A DNA stretch of 64,000 bases from Mesostigma viride (lineage: Eukaryota > Streptophyta > Mesostigmatophyceae > Mesostigmatales > Mesostigmataceae): the NCBI GenBank assembly GCA_009746045.1, contig RPFO01002116.1:1-64000 (forward strand). Direction: 5' to 3'. The notes under the pieces were generated by a model. That model had not been told where the DNA came from. It did no database searches and was given only the letters and a program-made list of their open reading frames with translations. The translations under genes and the position numbers were made by a program. Below are positions 12,126 to 23,400 of the stretch, piece by piece (the stretch's first letter is position 1; the number at the start of each line of letters is the position of its first letter).

Positions 12126-12597
12126 TGACGTCTGAACTCGTTTTGTTCACTGAGCAAATGTTCGCTGTGTCAGGTCCGTCCGTCAGATTTCTCACTTTTT
12201 GCTAGCAACCGCCGAATACCCCTTGAATCTGTCCTCTCCTCGCCGTTTTCCTTGCCAACTTCCCTCGTCCGTTCCAAACGCCTAGGCCAATTTCAAGCTC
12301 AACTCGAAACGCAAGGCTTAGGCGCTTAGCTACTCGGAAAAATTAACCGTTACGACGCGGTTACGGCCGTTTGCACTCGAAACGCTTTTACTGATTGTCG
12401 GTTGGCACGCATTTGTTTGGCTACTCGTCTTAGAAGAGTTTGGGCGCCGGACGCTACGCGGTGACAGGCTGCTAGAAAGCCTACGGACGCGATCTGCGTA
12501 AAGATTTTGTGGAAACAAATTGTGCGTTCCGATTTTTGCGCTACTCGGGTACGGACAACGTTTGCCGGAAGAGTTTGCGGAACAAATGGGCCGACAT

Positions 12598-12665
12598 AAA
12601 AGTAGTATAAAGGGCAACAAGAAAAAAGTGGGGGAGGGGGGGCTATCGCCCCCCCTCCCCGACTT
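12598..12665. repeat. hairpin repeat, GGGGGAGGGGGGGCTATCG type
   Basis: TATAAAGGGCAACAAGA is followed by a long G-run/C-run inverted repeat centred on CTATCG, forming a stem of about 15 bp. A partial copy without the right arm lies at 16066-16096. Confidence 0.75.
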
Positions 12666-12861
12666 GAGAGGACGTGACTCGCCGCTAGCGGCCCAGAGGC
12701 CGATAGTCGACCTTCTGGGCGCCAACCGCACCGGCCCGCGCGACGCGCCAAGACCCTTCCACGGAGGACGCGCGGGCGGACGATTCCGACCGGGACGAAC
12801 CGCCGCCGTGCGCCACGCGCAACGGACCCTTCCCCGTCAACACCGTGGAAGCTCTCCGAGC

Positions 12862-13046
12862 GTGAGATACTTGGAAATTTCGTCACGTTCGTATCGAAAA
12901 TGAAATTTCTGACAAATTTATCAGCTCGGACTTGACCACAATGAATTTCAGCATACCATTCGATACAACAATGATATTTCGGCGTCGGATACTTGGAAAT
13001 TTCGTTACGTTCGTATCGCCAGTGAAATTCTGACAAATTTTATCCT
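12862..13046. repeat. two-copy repeat, about 123-bp spacing
   Basis: GATACTTGGAAATTTCG followed by ACGTTCGTATCG and GAAATT(T)CTGACAAATTT occurs at 12866 and 12989. A weaker third version is at about 13370-13450. No coding potential. Confidence 0.75.
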
Positions 13047-13065
13047 GAACTATTTCGCATCATAA

Positions 13066-13300
13066 CATGACTCCGTTGGGAGATCATCATGTAGCACTGG
13101 CTAACATATTCCCTTGCTGGATGGATGGAGGTAGGTGAAGAATTAAACCTTTTTTGACCTTATTTGTCTAATTGTAATTGCCTAGCACAGTCTACCTAGA
13201 GGAGGGCCCTGATTGGACAATTGTGGCCATGTACGTAATTATGCTACATGTCGTACATGATCTCCCAACAAGTCATGTTATAATTTAATTTCATTTCAAT
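13066..13300. repeat. two LINE A 3'-end fragments in opposite orientation
   Basis: The 3'-terminal signature of LINE A (tacatgatctcccca/acggagtcatgtta plus an ATTTAA-type tail) occurs reversed at about 13066-13135 and forward at about 13245-13300. They are the 3' leftovers of truncated insertions or a small inverted duplication. Confidence 0.6.
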
Positions 13301-13649
13301 GCTAGCATGTCTTGTTGCATGCCCTCAAAGCTAAAATTGTTTATCACGTGCAGAGAGAGCCCGCACAATGAATTTCAGCGTACCATTCATTAATTAATTA
13401 TACCATGCGATATACTTTACAGATATTTCGCTGTCAAATACTTCGAAATTCGGGTACTGCTTTTTGCAAGCCAGCCATAAGGACCAAACACTCCCATGCA
13501 AACTCCCATTTTCATCATTAATTAATATTCATTGAGTGGCAATCCTTTCATTCCTTTGTTCACACATGCACCATCCGTCATTCCCATTATTAAATTGAAA
13601 AAATTAAATCATAGCATGACTCCGTGGTGCCCACTATGACTTCATGGGG

Positions 13650-14975
13650 GGGGGCTGGCATGCTTGCGTGGGTGTGGGGGGCCTCGCATGCGTGCGTGGG
13701 TGTGGGGGGGGCTCGCATGCGTGCGTGGGTGTGGGGGGGAGTGGCATGCATGCGTGGGTGTGGTGGGGGGCTGCCATGCATGCGTGGGGTTAGGGGGGGG
13801 CTGGCACGCGTGTGTGGGTTCGTGGGGTGGCTGCCATGCGTGCGTGGGTGTGTGGGGTGGCTGGCATGCGTAAGTGGGTGTGGGGGGTGGCATGCGTGCA
13901 TGGGTTTGTGATGGGCTGGCATGCATGCGTGGGTTTGGGGGGGAGCTGCCATGCACGCATGGGTGTGGGGGGGAGTGGCATGCATGCGTGGGTGTGGTGG
14001 GGAGCTGCCATGCGTACGTTGGTGACGGGGGTGGCTGGCATGCATAAGTGGGTTGGTGGGGTGGCTGGCATGCATGCGTGCATGTGGGGGGGGCTGGCAT
14101 GCGTGCGTGGGTGTGTGGGGGGGCTCGCATGCGTGCGTGGGTGTGTGGGGGGGCTCGCATGCGTGCGTGGGTGTGGGGGGGAGTGGCATGCATGCGTGGG
14201 TGTGGTGGGGGGCTGCCATGCATGCGTGGGGTTAGGGGGGGGCTGGCACGCGTGTGTGGGTTGGTGGGGTGGCTGCCATGCGTGCGTGGGTGTGTGGGGT
14301 GGCTGGCATGCGTACGTGGGTGTGGGGGGTGGCTGGCATGCATAAGCGGGTTTGTGATGGGCTGGCATGCGTGCGTGGGTTGGTGGGGTGGCTGGCATGC
14401 ATGCGTGCATGTGGGGGGTCGCTGGCATGCATGCGTGGGTTTGTGGGGTAGCTGGCATGCGGGGGTGGGTGTGGGAGGGGCTGGCATGCATGCGTGGGTG
14501 TGGGGGGTGGCTGGCATGCATGCCTGCATGTGGGGTAGGGCTGGCATGCGTGCGTGGGTGTGTGGGGGGGCTGCCATGCGTGTGTCGGGGGGCTGGCATG
14601 CGTGGGTGGTTGGCGGGGGGAGTGGCATGCATGCGTGGGTGTGGTGGGGAGCTGCCATGCATGCGTGGTTTTAAGGGGGGGCTGGCACGCGTGCGTGGGT
14701 TCGTGGGGTGGCTGCCATGCGTGCGTGGGTGTGGGGGGTGGCTGGCATGCGTAAGTGGCTGTGGGGGTTGCTGGAATGCATAAGTGGGTTGTGGGGTGGC
14801 TGGCATGCGTGCGTGGGTGTGGGGGTGGCTGGCATGCGTGCGTGGATTGGTGGGGTGGCTGGCATGCATGCGGGCATGTGGGGGGTGGCTGGAATCCATG
14901 CGTGGGTTTGTGGGGTATAGCTAACATGTGTGCGTGGGTGTGGGAGGGGCTGGCATGCATGCGTTGGTTGACATG
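13650..14975. repeat. 1.3-kb GTGGGTGTGGGG-type minisatellite
   Basis: About 45 imperfect copies of a roughly 27-32 bp unit of the form GGCATGCGTGCGTGGGTGTG plus a G run. Variants with GCATGCATGC and TTGGTGGGG occur in a higher-order pattern of about 430 bp: 13690-13800 and 14120-14240 are near-identical stretches. Long frames of more than 200 codons are open on both strands because the unit lacks stops; I do not consider them genes. Confidence 0.95.
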
Positions 14976-16600
14976 CCATGGATGAAAAACACCAAGAAGA
15001 GTATATGGCCCCGCTGCCACCAAAAATCACCTGGTTGATCAACCAAGGGGATAGCCTGCACAGTGAGACACAAACACAGCAGACCCAGCAAAGCAAAATT
15101 CAGGTTGTAAGCGAGTGGAGATTACTTTTGACATGCTTGATGAAGAAATATATAACACACCTTCTATTGTCACACCTTCTATAAACAAATGGTTGATTGA
15201 TCACCTTATACACCACGTAAACATGCTACCAGACGCGCTCTTCAGTCCAGTCAAAATCCACGTGCGAAGCAAGTCAGCTTACGCAGAAAGCACCATGAAT
15301 GTCAGCGAGTACAGCAGTAAATGACGCCCCAAACCCGTGACCAGGCAAGCATCCAGAGGGGCTTTCACCGCCCAGTATATTCCAGAAAAAAGCATCACAG
15401 ATCCTTGGGCAACGGACGTTCACACAGGACATGCGAAGGACCATGAAGATGGCGTCCTGCACGGCTAATCTGCGTTTTTAAAAACCCTTGCTACGCTATG
15501 TCTTTGCTGCGACTAGGTGGATTCGGCGAAATGGAAAGAACGCAACCATGAAAATGCATCAGAAAGAGAGCAGGTACTACCCCGGTCATCGAAACAAACG
15601 CCTCACAATCGGCATCGCCGGTTACGTCCCGTGGCAAAAAATCCAGCGTTCTTTCCAATATGATGCGGCGACAGCAGAAGCTCGTTGGCCACACCCCAAG
15701 CCTTCCACGAACAGCAAACTGATTTCACTAGGCATCCAATACGTAAAGCAGTTAAGCATGATACTACAATACCTAAATCTACAACGACATTCCATTTCCA
15801 GGTCGCCATAGCGACACGGACCTCTCCCACGCAGGTATCACTCCGTTGACGCACCTCCAGCTCATAAAATTTCGCACTTGCTCTTCAAACATAAAATTTT
15901 GACGTATAAAACCATGGCTGCGCATTCCCCATCCCAATTTTCTAGCCTACGTTGCCTGCCATCGCCAGCCAGCACAAGGAAAATTGCTCGCGCAGCACGT
16001 CACTTTGTTTTTCGCCCCGAGCATGCCGCACGCTTTGCCAATAATTCCCAGTTCCCACTGCCCAGCAAGAAAAAAGTGGGGGAGGGGGGGCTATCGCTAA
16101 CTGAAAATTCCGTCTCGTTTGATTCTATTTCCCCTGTTCAGGCGCGAACGTTTCCGTTCAGCACGGCTGAAAACGCTTTCCTTCAGAACTGTCATTTCGT
16201 CTCGCTTGCTTATCAAATTTGACATCCCACGTCCTGTGCCTTGAAAGGTTTTAGTACAGATATCAGTTCGCGACTTTTTGTTTGACGCTTAAAAGAGTCA
16301 ACGCGCCGTAATGTCCTGAGGCCGCGCGGATTGGCGAGACGCCCCACCTGCCCGCAAAAGTCTGAACATGTTCAGCGTTTCAGCACCCGTTCAGAATTCC
16401 TGAGACTCGATCTCCAAGGTTTGGGGATTTTCTTTGTACTACGCCGACTGGCCATCTCGCTACGGTCCTGGACGTCGTCCGCTCCCGCGCTAGGGGGCGC
16501 GGGGGACGGCCCCACTTCCGGCCTACGGCCGCGGCCAAAGTTTTCGGGCGTCATAAATCGTAGTTACTAGTAGGGGATAATTGATACAAAATAATTAATA
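14976..16600. other. intergenic, nothing recognised
   Basis: No recognisable gene. It contains a partial copy of the G-run hairpin repeat at 16066-16096 and a GC-rich stretch at about 16485-16550. Confidence 0.45.
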
Positions 16601-16679
16601 TAAGTCTCATTAATATAAATGATACAAGTTGTCTACCTAATACGTTATAGTAGCTACTGTCGTCATTATTCGATCGGCG

Positions 16680-16860
16680 TCCGAATAGTTCGGAGAACTA
16701 TTCGGTGTTCGATTCGGGAAGGGCCCTTCAGCTCCGAACATATTCGGTATCGGTATCGGGAGGCTCCAAATATATTCGGCATCGGGTTCGGGGCACCCCC
16801 CTGGTCCGAGTATCCGATTCGGCAAGCCAAAACGCTATTCGGTACAACCCTAGACTGGAT
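16680..16860. repeat. TATTCGG-rich dispersed repeat, copy 2
   Basis: Shares ATATTCGGTATCGGTATC and its surroundings with copy 1 at 8795-9010, with the same heptamer enrichment but different flanks. Confidence 0.75.
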
Positions 16861-17453
16861 GGGGATAGATGGATGGGGTTTGCAGTTTGACGTACTGTTT
16901 CCCAAAATCCGTCAACCCTGTTTGTTTCGTACCATCGTAGCCGCAGAGTTTTGAGTTTCTCGCCAAGATCCACCGTCCAAACAGTTTTTAAAAATTGACA
17001 TGCTCAAATTGCGTCCCCTCTTCGCACGCTGTCCAAAATAATGTTTCCACTTTCCCGGAATACATACTAGTTACTGTTTCCCGATGAGCTCTTGCTCAGG
17101 CTGTACCGCTGTAGAAGGGCTGTAATAACAAACGCGGCCGAGGTTTACATAACAAATGTGCGTGGTATCCAACAGGACAAAGATTCAGCAATAACTGGTA
17201 GCCTGGTAAACAGGTGAGAAGCGAACCTACAGTTCGGCTGAGTGCATCCGGTGAGCTTATTACCGAAACTAGGCCTGTAATGTTTGTGTTTCGGCAGGCT
17301 GAGCGCCTTCTTTCACAAATTCCCTTAATGCTCTGCAGGACCCGACCTAGTTAACAGGGCGATAGCGGAAGCAAATTGCATTTAGATTGCACAAGCTGTG
17401 CGGAGGATTCGCCCTAGCGCTTTTCCCGGGCATTACCGGGAGCGCCTGTCTTC
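16861..17453. promoter_or_regulatory. presumed upstream region of HCAR
   Basis: Between the TATTCGG repeat and the HCAR start codon there is no other gene. The promoter and 5' UTR should lie here by position; I see no convincing TATA box or plant-type element to mark a start site. Confidence 0.3.
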
Positions 17454-20400
17454 ATGGCGATAGTTACCTCCTTCGTCACCTCTTCGCCGGCAGCCATGCT
17501 GGGCAAAAGCCCCGAGTGCCTGCCAACCGTCTGCCGGCCCACCCCATGCCGTCGGCTTACACAGCGGGCAATGTCGCGAAAGGTCACGTGCTCTGCAGAA
17601 GTAGACTGGCGCAGCAAATCCAGGCCGGTGCAGCCGGGCAGTCAGTACCCTGCCAAAGAATTTTGCAGGTTGGCATTCGTGTCCCTGGTGACTATATCTC
17701 ATTCTGCCCCAAGAGATTCAATTACGGAATTGCCACCATGAAGCCTGTTTCTTTTTTCTTCATTTCATCCTTCCCCTCAAATTATCCAAACACTGCCGCG
17801 CGTTGATTCCTGTTTGTGACCGTATATCTCTTGGCTTGGCTTGGCTTGGCTTGGGTATCTATTGGTTCGGGCAAAACAAACTGTGGTGGCGTGATGTTGC
17901 ATCTGGCGGCAATTCCACCACCCGGCGCCCGCACTGCAGGGTAGGCACCGCGTTCACCCCAGCTGTGCTGCTTGCCCAGAGATGTAGCCATGCTTGCGTA
18001 GACCAGGTGCGCAACAATGCGGCCAGGTGTACGAAGGTGGCATGTGCTTGGGCAACCTGTCCTCGTGCATAAGGAGTCATCTGCTCCACCCCTGGCTGCG
18101 TGTGCCAGTGCGCCGCTGCAGCTGCCAGTATCAATGAGAAAGCCGGCGCAGGCCAGAAATAGAAAGAATCCGGACCGTGATAGCTCGAGCCTGCTGTTAT
18201 CTCATCCGCGTTTGTCGAGTAATTCAGGGTGATGGAAATGAAGGGGGGTGGAAATGTGTAGGATTATACGTTCAAATTGCGGCTGGCTAACATTCAGAGC
18301 GAGACCTAGACGGTTTAGCTAAAAACAAAAGTCGTGTGGTCAGTGCGTTTGTTTCCGGTATCACCTGCATCGTCTGGGTACAGCCAGTCTCCCGCAACCC
18401 GGCCAGCGGTACCTTTGGATAGCCATGTTGACGATGGTGGGATGATGGCGAAGGTGCCCCCATGCTTGCTTCCATCTGGAATCGCTGTGAACTGGACACC
18501 TGGCGCAATTTGCCGGCGCCTCTTCCATGTATGCCGAGTACCTGTACTCAGCTGCGCCTGCTCACATTTCCCTTGCCTGCGCTGCGTGGATGGCTGCCTG
18601 ACTGCGACTGCCTCGCACTCACCCCAGCAAGTGCGGCCTGTGCGACACCTACTACATCCACCACGTAAAGGAGGCGTGCGCATTCCTGGGGAGTGGCATG
18701 TCCAAAGTGGAGGTAGGGGGAGGGGGGGAGGGGGTGTTACAAGAACAGGGGCGAGCCTGGGGAATTATATCATTATTGTTATTATTACTACTATTATTAT
18801 TATTGCTTTGTTATTATTATGATGATTGCTATTGTTGTTGTTGGTTTGATGCCCACATGTAGGCCAGCAGCCGCAACGTGCTATGCTACCCCCCTTCCCC
18901 CAGGGTGTGAATAGGGTTGCCAGGGTATGGAAGTGCATGCCACGCTTTCTGGGCTACCTTATGGAAGTGCTCGCCGTCACCCCCGCCAGGCAAGCAGGAC
19001 AGGGCGGTGGCATGCACAAGTGGGCAAGCAGGACAGGACGGTGGCATGCACAAGTGGGCAAGCAGGACAGGGCGGTGGCATGCACAAGTGGGCAAGCAGG
19101 ACAGGACGGTGGCATGCACAAGTGGGCAAGCAGGACAGGGCGGTGGCATGCACAAGTGGGCAAGCAGGAAGGGAGGGTGGCATGCACCCGCACCCCATTC
19201 GCTCTTATCCCTCAGTGCCGCTCACAGGCCTTACGCGCCGGGCCTGGCTTGTTTGCACTGGACACGTGCCGTCTGCGGTGTCTCATGGGGTTAGATCGGT
19301 GTGTCATGGCGTTCGCCTGTCTGCCACGCCAGGCGCTGGAGCCGCAGGTGCATGGGCGCGGGCGTGACATGGCATCCAACGAGGCCCATTTTGGCGTGCA
19401 CGAGGAGCTGTTGTACGCAAAAGTGACTGCACCAGTGCCAGGTGAAGGCGGCGGCGCGAGACAATAGGGTTGGTTTGCCATGGCATCTCATGCGGCCATG
19501 ACTTGTACTGGATAGAGGCTGAAGCAGCCATAGGTGTTTTTAATGTTATGCTTATTTTAACGGGCGTTTCCACCCAAACTCTTTTGATGTTTGAAGCCGG
19601 CCTTTCTCTTGGTCCCGGCTGGGCTGCTTCCATGCACTCCCGTCCCGGGGAAGGGCAGAGGGTGGCAGTGAGAGAGGGGGCTGTATTTACAGGGAATTTT
19701 TAACGCTGTAGTCCACCAGTTTTCTCCTACATTTTCTCAAGTTTTCCACCAAAGTTAGGGCTGGATAGCCCGACTTTTGTTAAGTGTGTTTCCTAGTTGC
19801 GTGAGTCCTATTCAGCTCCGTTCCTTATGATGCATACAAATGTTTTGCGGCATCTGCGCCTACTTGTGGGTGGGTAGCAACGCCAAGCAAAGGCTAAAGA
19901 AGTTTGTTTTGAATCGTGGTCATATAGCCAGATATCCTTGCAGGCATGGGAAGACGGCTCCCGCAACAGCTGACCGCTGTCACCATTTGACAAGCCACGG
20001 CCATCGTTACCCTTTGAGTAGCCACGGTACAGCTGGGTGGGCATGGCGCATCAAGGGCGCATGCTGGGTAGCAATGTGTAAGGGGGTCGGGGTGGCCTTG
20101 GGGTAAGATGGTTGCATGCACCATGGGACGGAACTGAACTGGAATTTTTTTTTCCTTGGAGTTCTTTCGGATAGCTTCATACCTCGGTTGACAGCGCTGG
20201 CAAGGTTGTGGGATGGGAGCGTTGGGCTGGGGCTGGGAGTCGTCAAGGTATGTGTGTGGCTGGAGGTCCTACTGCCTCATGGTATCCCACATATACCGGT
20301 ACCGGGTTCCCGGGATCCTATTCTCGTTATATGTGGACCCATGTGTGTGCCGTGCCATTATGGCCCGCTGGCCCAGGCGCGTTGGGGAGCTGACAGCACG

Positions 20401-23400
20401 TGTGTTTGTCCCTGACAACTGTGCCGTGCGGATGCATCAGCTCACCCTTGCATGGCTGTGACTAAAAGGTCATCCATACCCAACTTTTTAAAATGTAGCT
20501 GTATGGAGTACAATCATGCAGGTGCCGCATGCAGGGTGGGCAAGCCGGCATCAGCATCTGTGCATGCCTGCGTGTGGCGGATTTGAGTGCACCTTGGTAG
20601 GTGTTCCTCAGCCTCTGGGTGACATGCCGCCTACTCCCTGTACCCTCTCTTGCGCACACCTGCTGCTTGCCCCCCGCCACCGCCAGGTGCGCAGTGGACA
20701 GGCATCGTGACCACCATTGCCATCAAAATGCTCGAGCAGGGGAAGGTGGACGGGGTCATCTGCGTACAGAGGTAAGGGGGAGGTGCACGTGCAGAGGTGG
20801 GGGGGTGGGGGGCGTGGGGAGACTCGCACACCGTGCTCTACGCCCCGCGAGGTTGCCCACTCTGGCTTTTTGTGGCAGAAATTTGTACGTCATGGCCACC
20901 AGCTCATGGACAGCTTGCCCTGGCGTGGCTAACTCCCCCTTTGTGAGGCTGCTTGGGGTCATGGGATGTCCCAGCATGAAGCTGAGCCACATGGGCGGTA
21001 TGCGCGGTGCAATAGGTGTCCAAGCCATGTGGGGTGTGTCCTAACCGATGTCCTCATGGAAGCCTTGGTTTGTTCTGGTTGCCACGGTCCACCTGCCAAC
21101 GAACGTGTGTGGTCGTGCATCGTGGACTTGTGCCCACGTGCTTCTGCGTGTGCGAGTGCATGTGCGTGTGCATGTGTGCGCAGCGACGAAAAAGACCGCT
21201 TCACTCCAAGGCCCATCCTTGCCAGGTAAGCACATCCCGTGCAGCCGCCTGCTTGCGTGCACGTTTCGGTATAATGGATGGTTCTAGCTTCTTTTTTTTT
21301 TTTGGTTTTCGATTTGTTTTCGGTCGGTTACTTACAGTTATGTCAGATGTCAGATGTTCAGGATTAATAGCTCTGAATAATTTTAGAAATAACGGGAGAC
21401 ATCGGGGGGGGGGTTCAGCTTTTTCCCTTTCATTTTCTCCAAAAGTGACTTTTTTGCTTTCGCCCTTTGATTCCGGGTACAAGGCAAGTTCTGTAAGGCA
21501 TCTGAAGTGGCAGTTGCCGACGCCAGCACAGTTGTCAAAGGCTCATAGCCCGTCACGTGCGGTAAGCCCGTTGCAATATTCGGCCCCCGACCCGTTTGTT
21601 GGCTACCCGGGCCCTTGTCACTAAAATGTCTTGTGTGTCAACTCCGCTTTCAGAAGGTTATCAGAAAATCTGTCCGTACATTCTGACGACGGATGAAGTG
21701 AAAGTGAAAACGAAAGCGAAAACCAAGCTAGGACTCTTTGATATAGGCCTGTCATGCCGCCGTGTTAAACTAAGGAATTACTTCGTACCAAATTGGACCT
21801 CTGGGAGCCTGCTCCCCCTTTATTTATTGTCAAAGCCATGAAGGACCCTCTGGCCACATTGTAGCAGCAAGGGCTGCTATACCCAACCAGATACCGTTTG
21901 TGACAATCGGATGCCAGTATAGCATAGTCGCTAATGTGAAACATGCATGCATCAGGCATTAATTAGGAACACAACTCCGTTGGGAGTATATGTTGCACAT
22001 AGCCCTGAGAAGGGGCGTATGGCTTTTAATACACTCTTGGCTGCTTCCTGCAGGTGGGGGGATGTAAACTGCCACCTACTCTAGGTGCACCAAGGGCACC
22101 TGCACCACCGTGATCTATCAGAGCCCAGCCCAACGAAAGGGGGCCCGTCATGGTGTGGAGGATCATCAGGCATGCGGCAGCTTAATGATTCCAAGGCTAT
22201 GAACTACTTCACAACGCACCCTAGGTCCCAAGACGTTTTGTGAAGAGCTCCCCCCCATGAACGCTCAGTTGATGGGAGCTTATCACGGCCTCATGCTCGT
22301 GCTTCCGGCCTTGGGTGTTGGCTGAGGAACCCCCGCCTGCCTGCAATTAGCGTGCTGCTGGTATCTCTTTCAGGTTGCTTGTTTGCAAGCGGGCAAGCCT
22401 TGTGCGGAACAGCAGCTTCTATGCCTGTACGTCTTCCTGCAGTCCTGACATCATGCTGCATCGCGGCATTATGCTGTTCTCGGCACGCACCGTTGCCGGC
22501 CATGCCCGCCCCCCTCCCCCCCCCCCTTTGGTGTGCCGAGACAGAACACCTGCAGAGATCATGGCCGCGCGCGGTGTCAAGCCAACGCTGTCCCCCAACC
22601 TGAACACGCTCGCACTGGTGGAGGTGAGGATTGACATGTGGGTGCTGGTGGAGGCAAGGGATGGGCACGCATGCTTTGGTGGGTGTGAGGGAGAAGTGGC
22701 GTTTTGTTCTCACTCCTCGGTGAGTGGGGAAGGATGACCGAATGGAGTTTCTTCACATGCATAGAACTTACTGGCTCGTCTCTTCTCCCATCGGGGTGGC
22801 ACACGAGGATTCCGGCCAGGTGGCGTGCTCTCATCTCTTGGGCGCTCCTGGTAGCAGCCAATGCCGTTGATACATGGCACATGTCCCATTGCGCAGCTTT
22901 GACTGCGGGTATCTGTGAGGGATGCTAGTACCTAGGCAAGCTGGTTGTCAAGCATATACCATGCCCTCCGAGCATGGGACCTTCCCGGTGTCTCCAGCCT
23001 CAAGATAGTGGGTGGGTGGGTGGGTGGGTGGGTGGGTGGGTGGGTGGGTGGGTGGGTGGGTGGGTGGGTGGGTGGGTGGGTGGGTGGGTGGGTGGTGGGT
23101 GGGTGGGTGGGTGGGTGGGTGGGTGGGTGGGTGGGTGGGTGGGTGGGTGGTGGGTGGGTGGGTGGGTGGGTGGGTGGGTGGGTGGGTGGGTGCATGGGTG
23201 GGTGGGTGGGTGGAAGTTTATATGTGCTTGCGTCTCCTTTTCCACCTATATACTGGTTTGCTTATCTCTTGCATGCCCCTCCCCCCGCAGGCGTCCAACG
23301 TCAAGCGACTCCTCTTCATCGGCGTTGGCTGCCAAGTCCAAGGTGCGGGCATGCAGCACGTGCTGGCCTTGATGAGCCATTGTGGGGAAATGGGGGTGGT

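Noticed and set aside
13590-15096. Several frames of 200-370 codons on both strands
   Set aside because: They are translations of the minisatellite unit in different frames, with no domain or start context.
15488-15854. Plus and minus frames of 83-107 codons
   Set aside because: They overlap each other and show no recognised motif or splice partner.
18883-19467. 194-codon plus frame
   Set aside because: Only bases 19333-19441 of it are coding (HCAR exon 3); the rest is the 34-bp minisatellite and intron.
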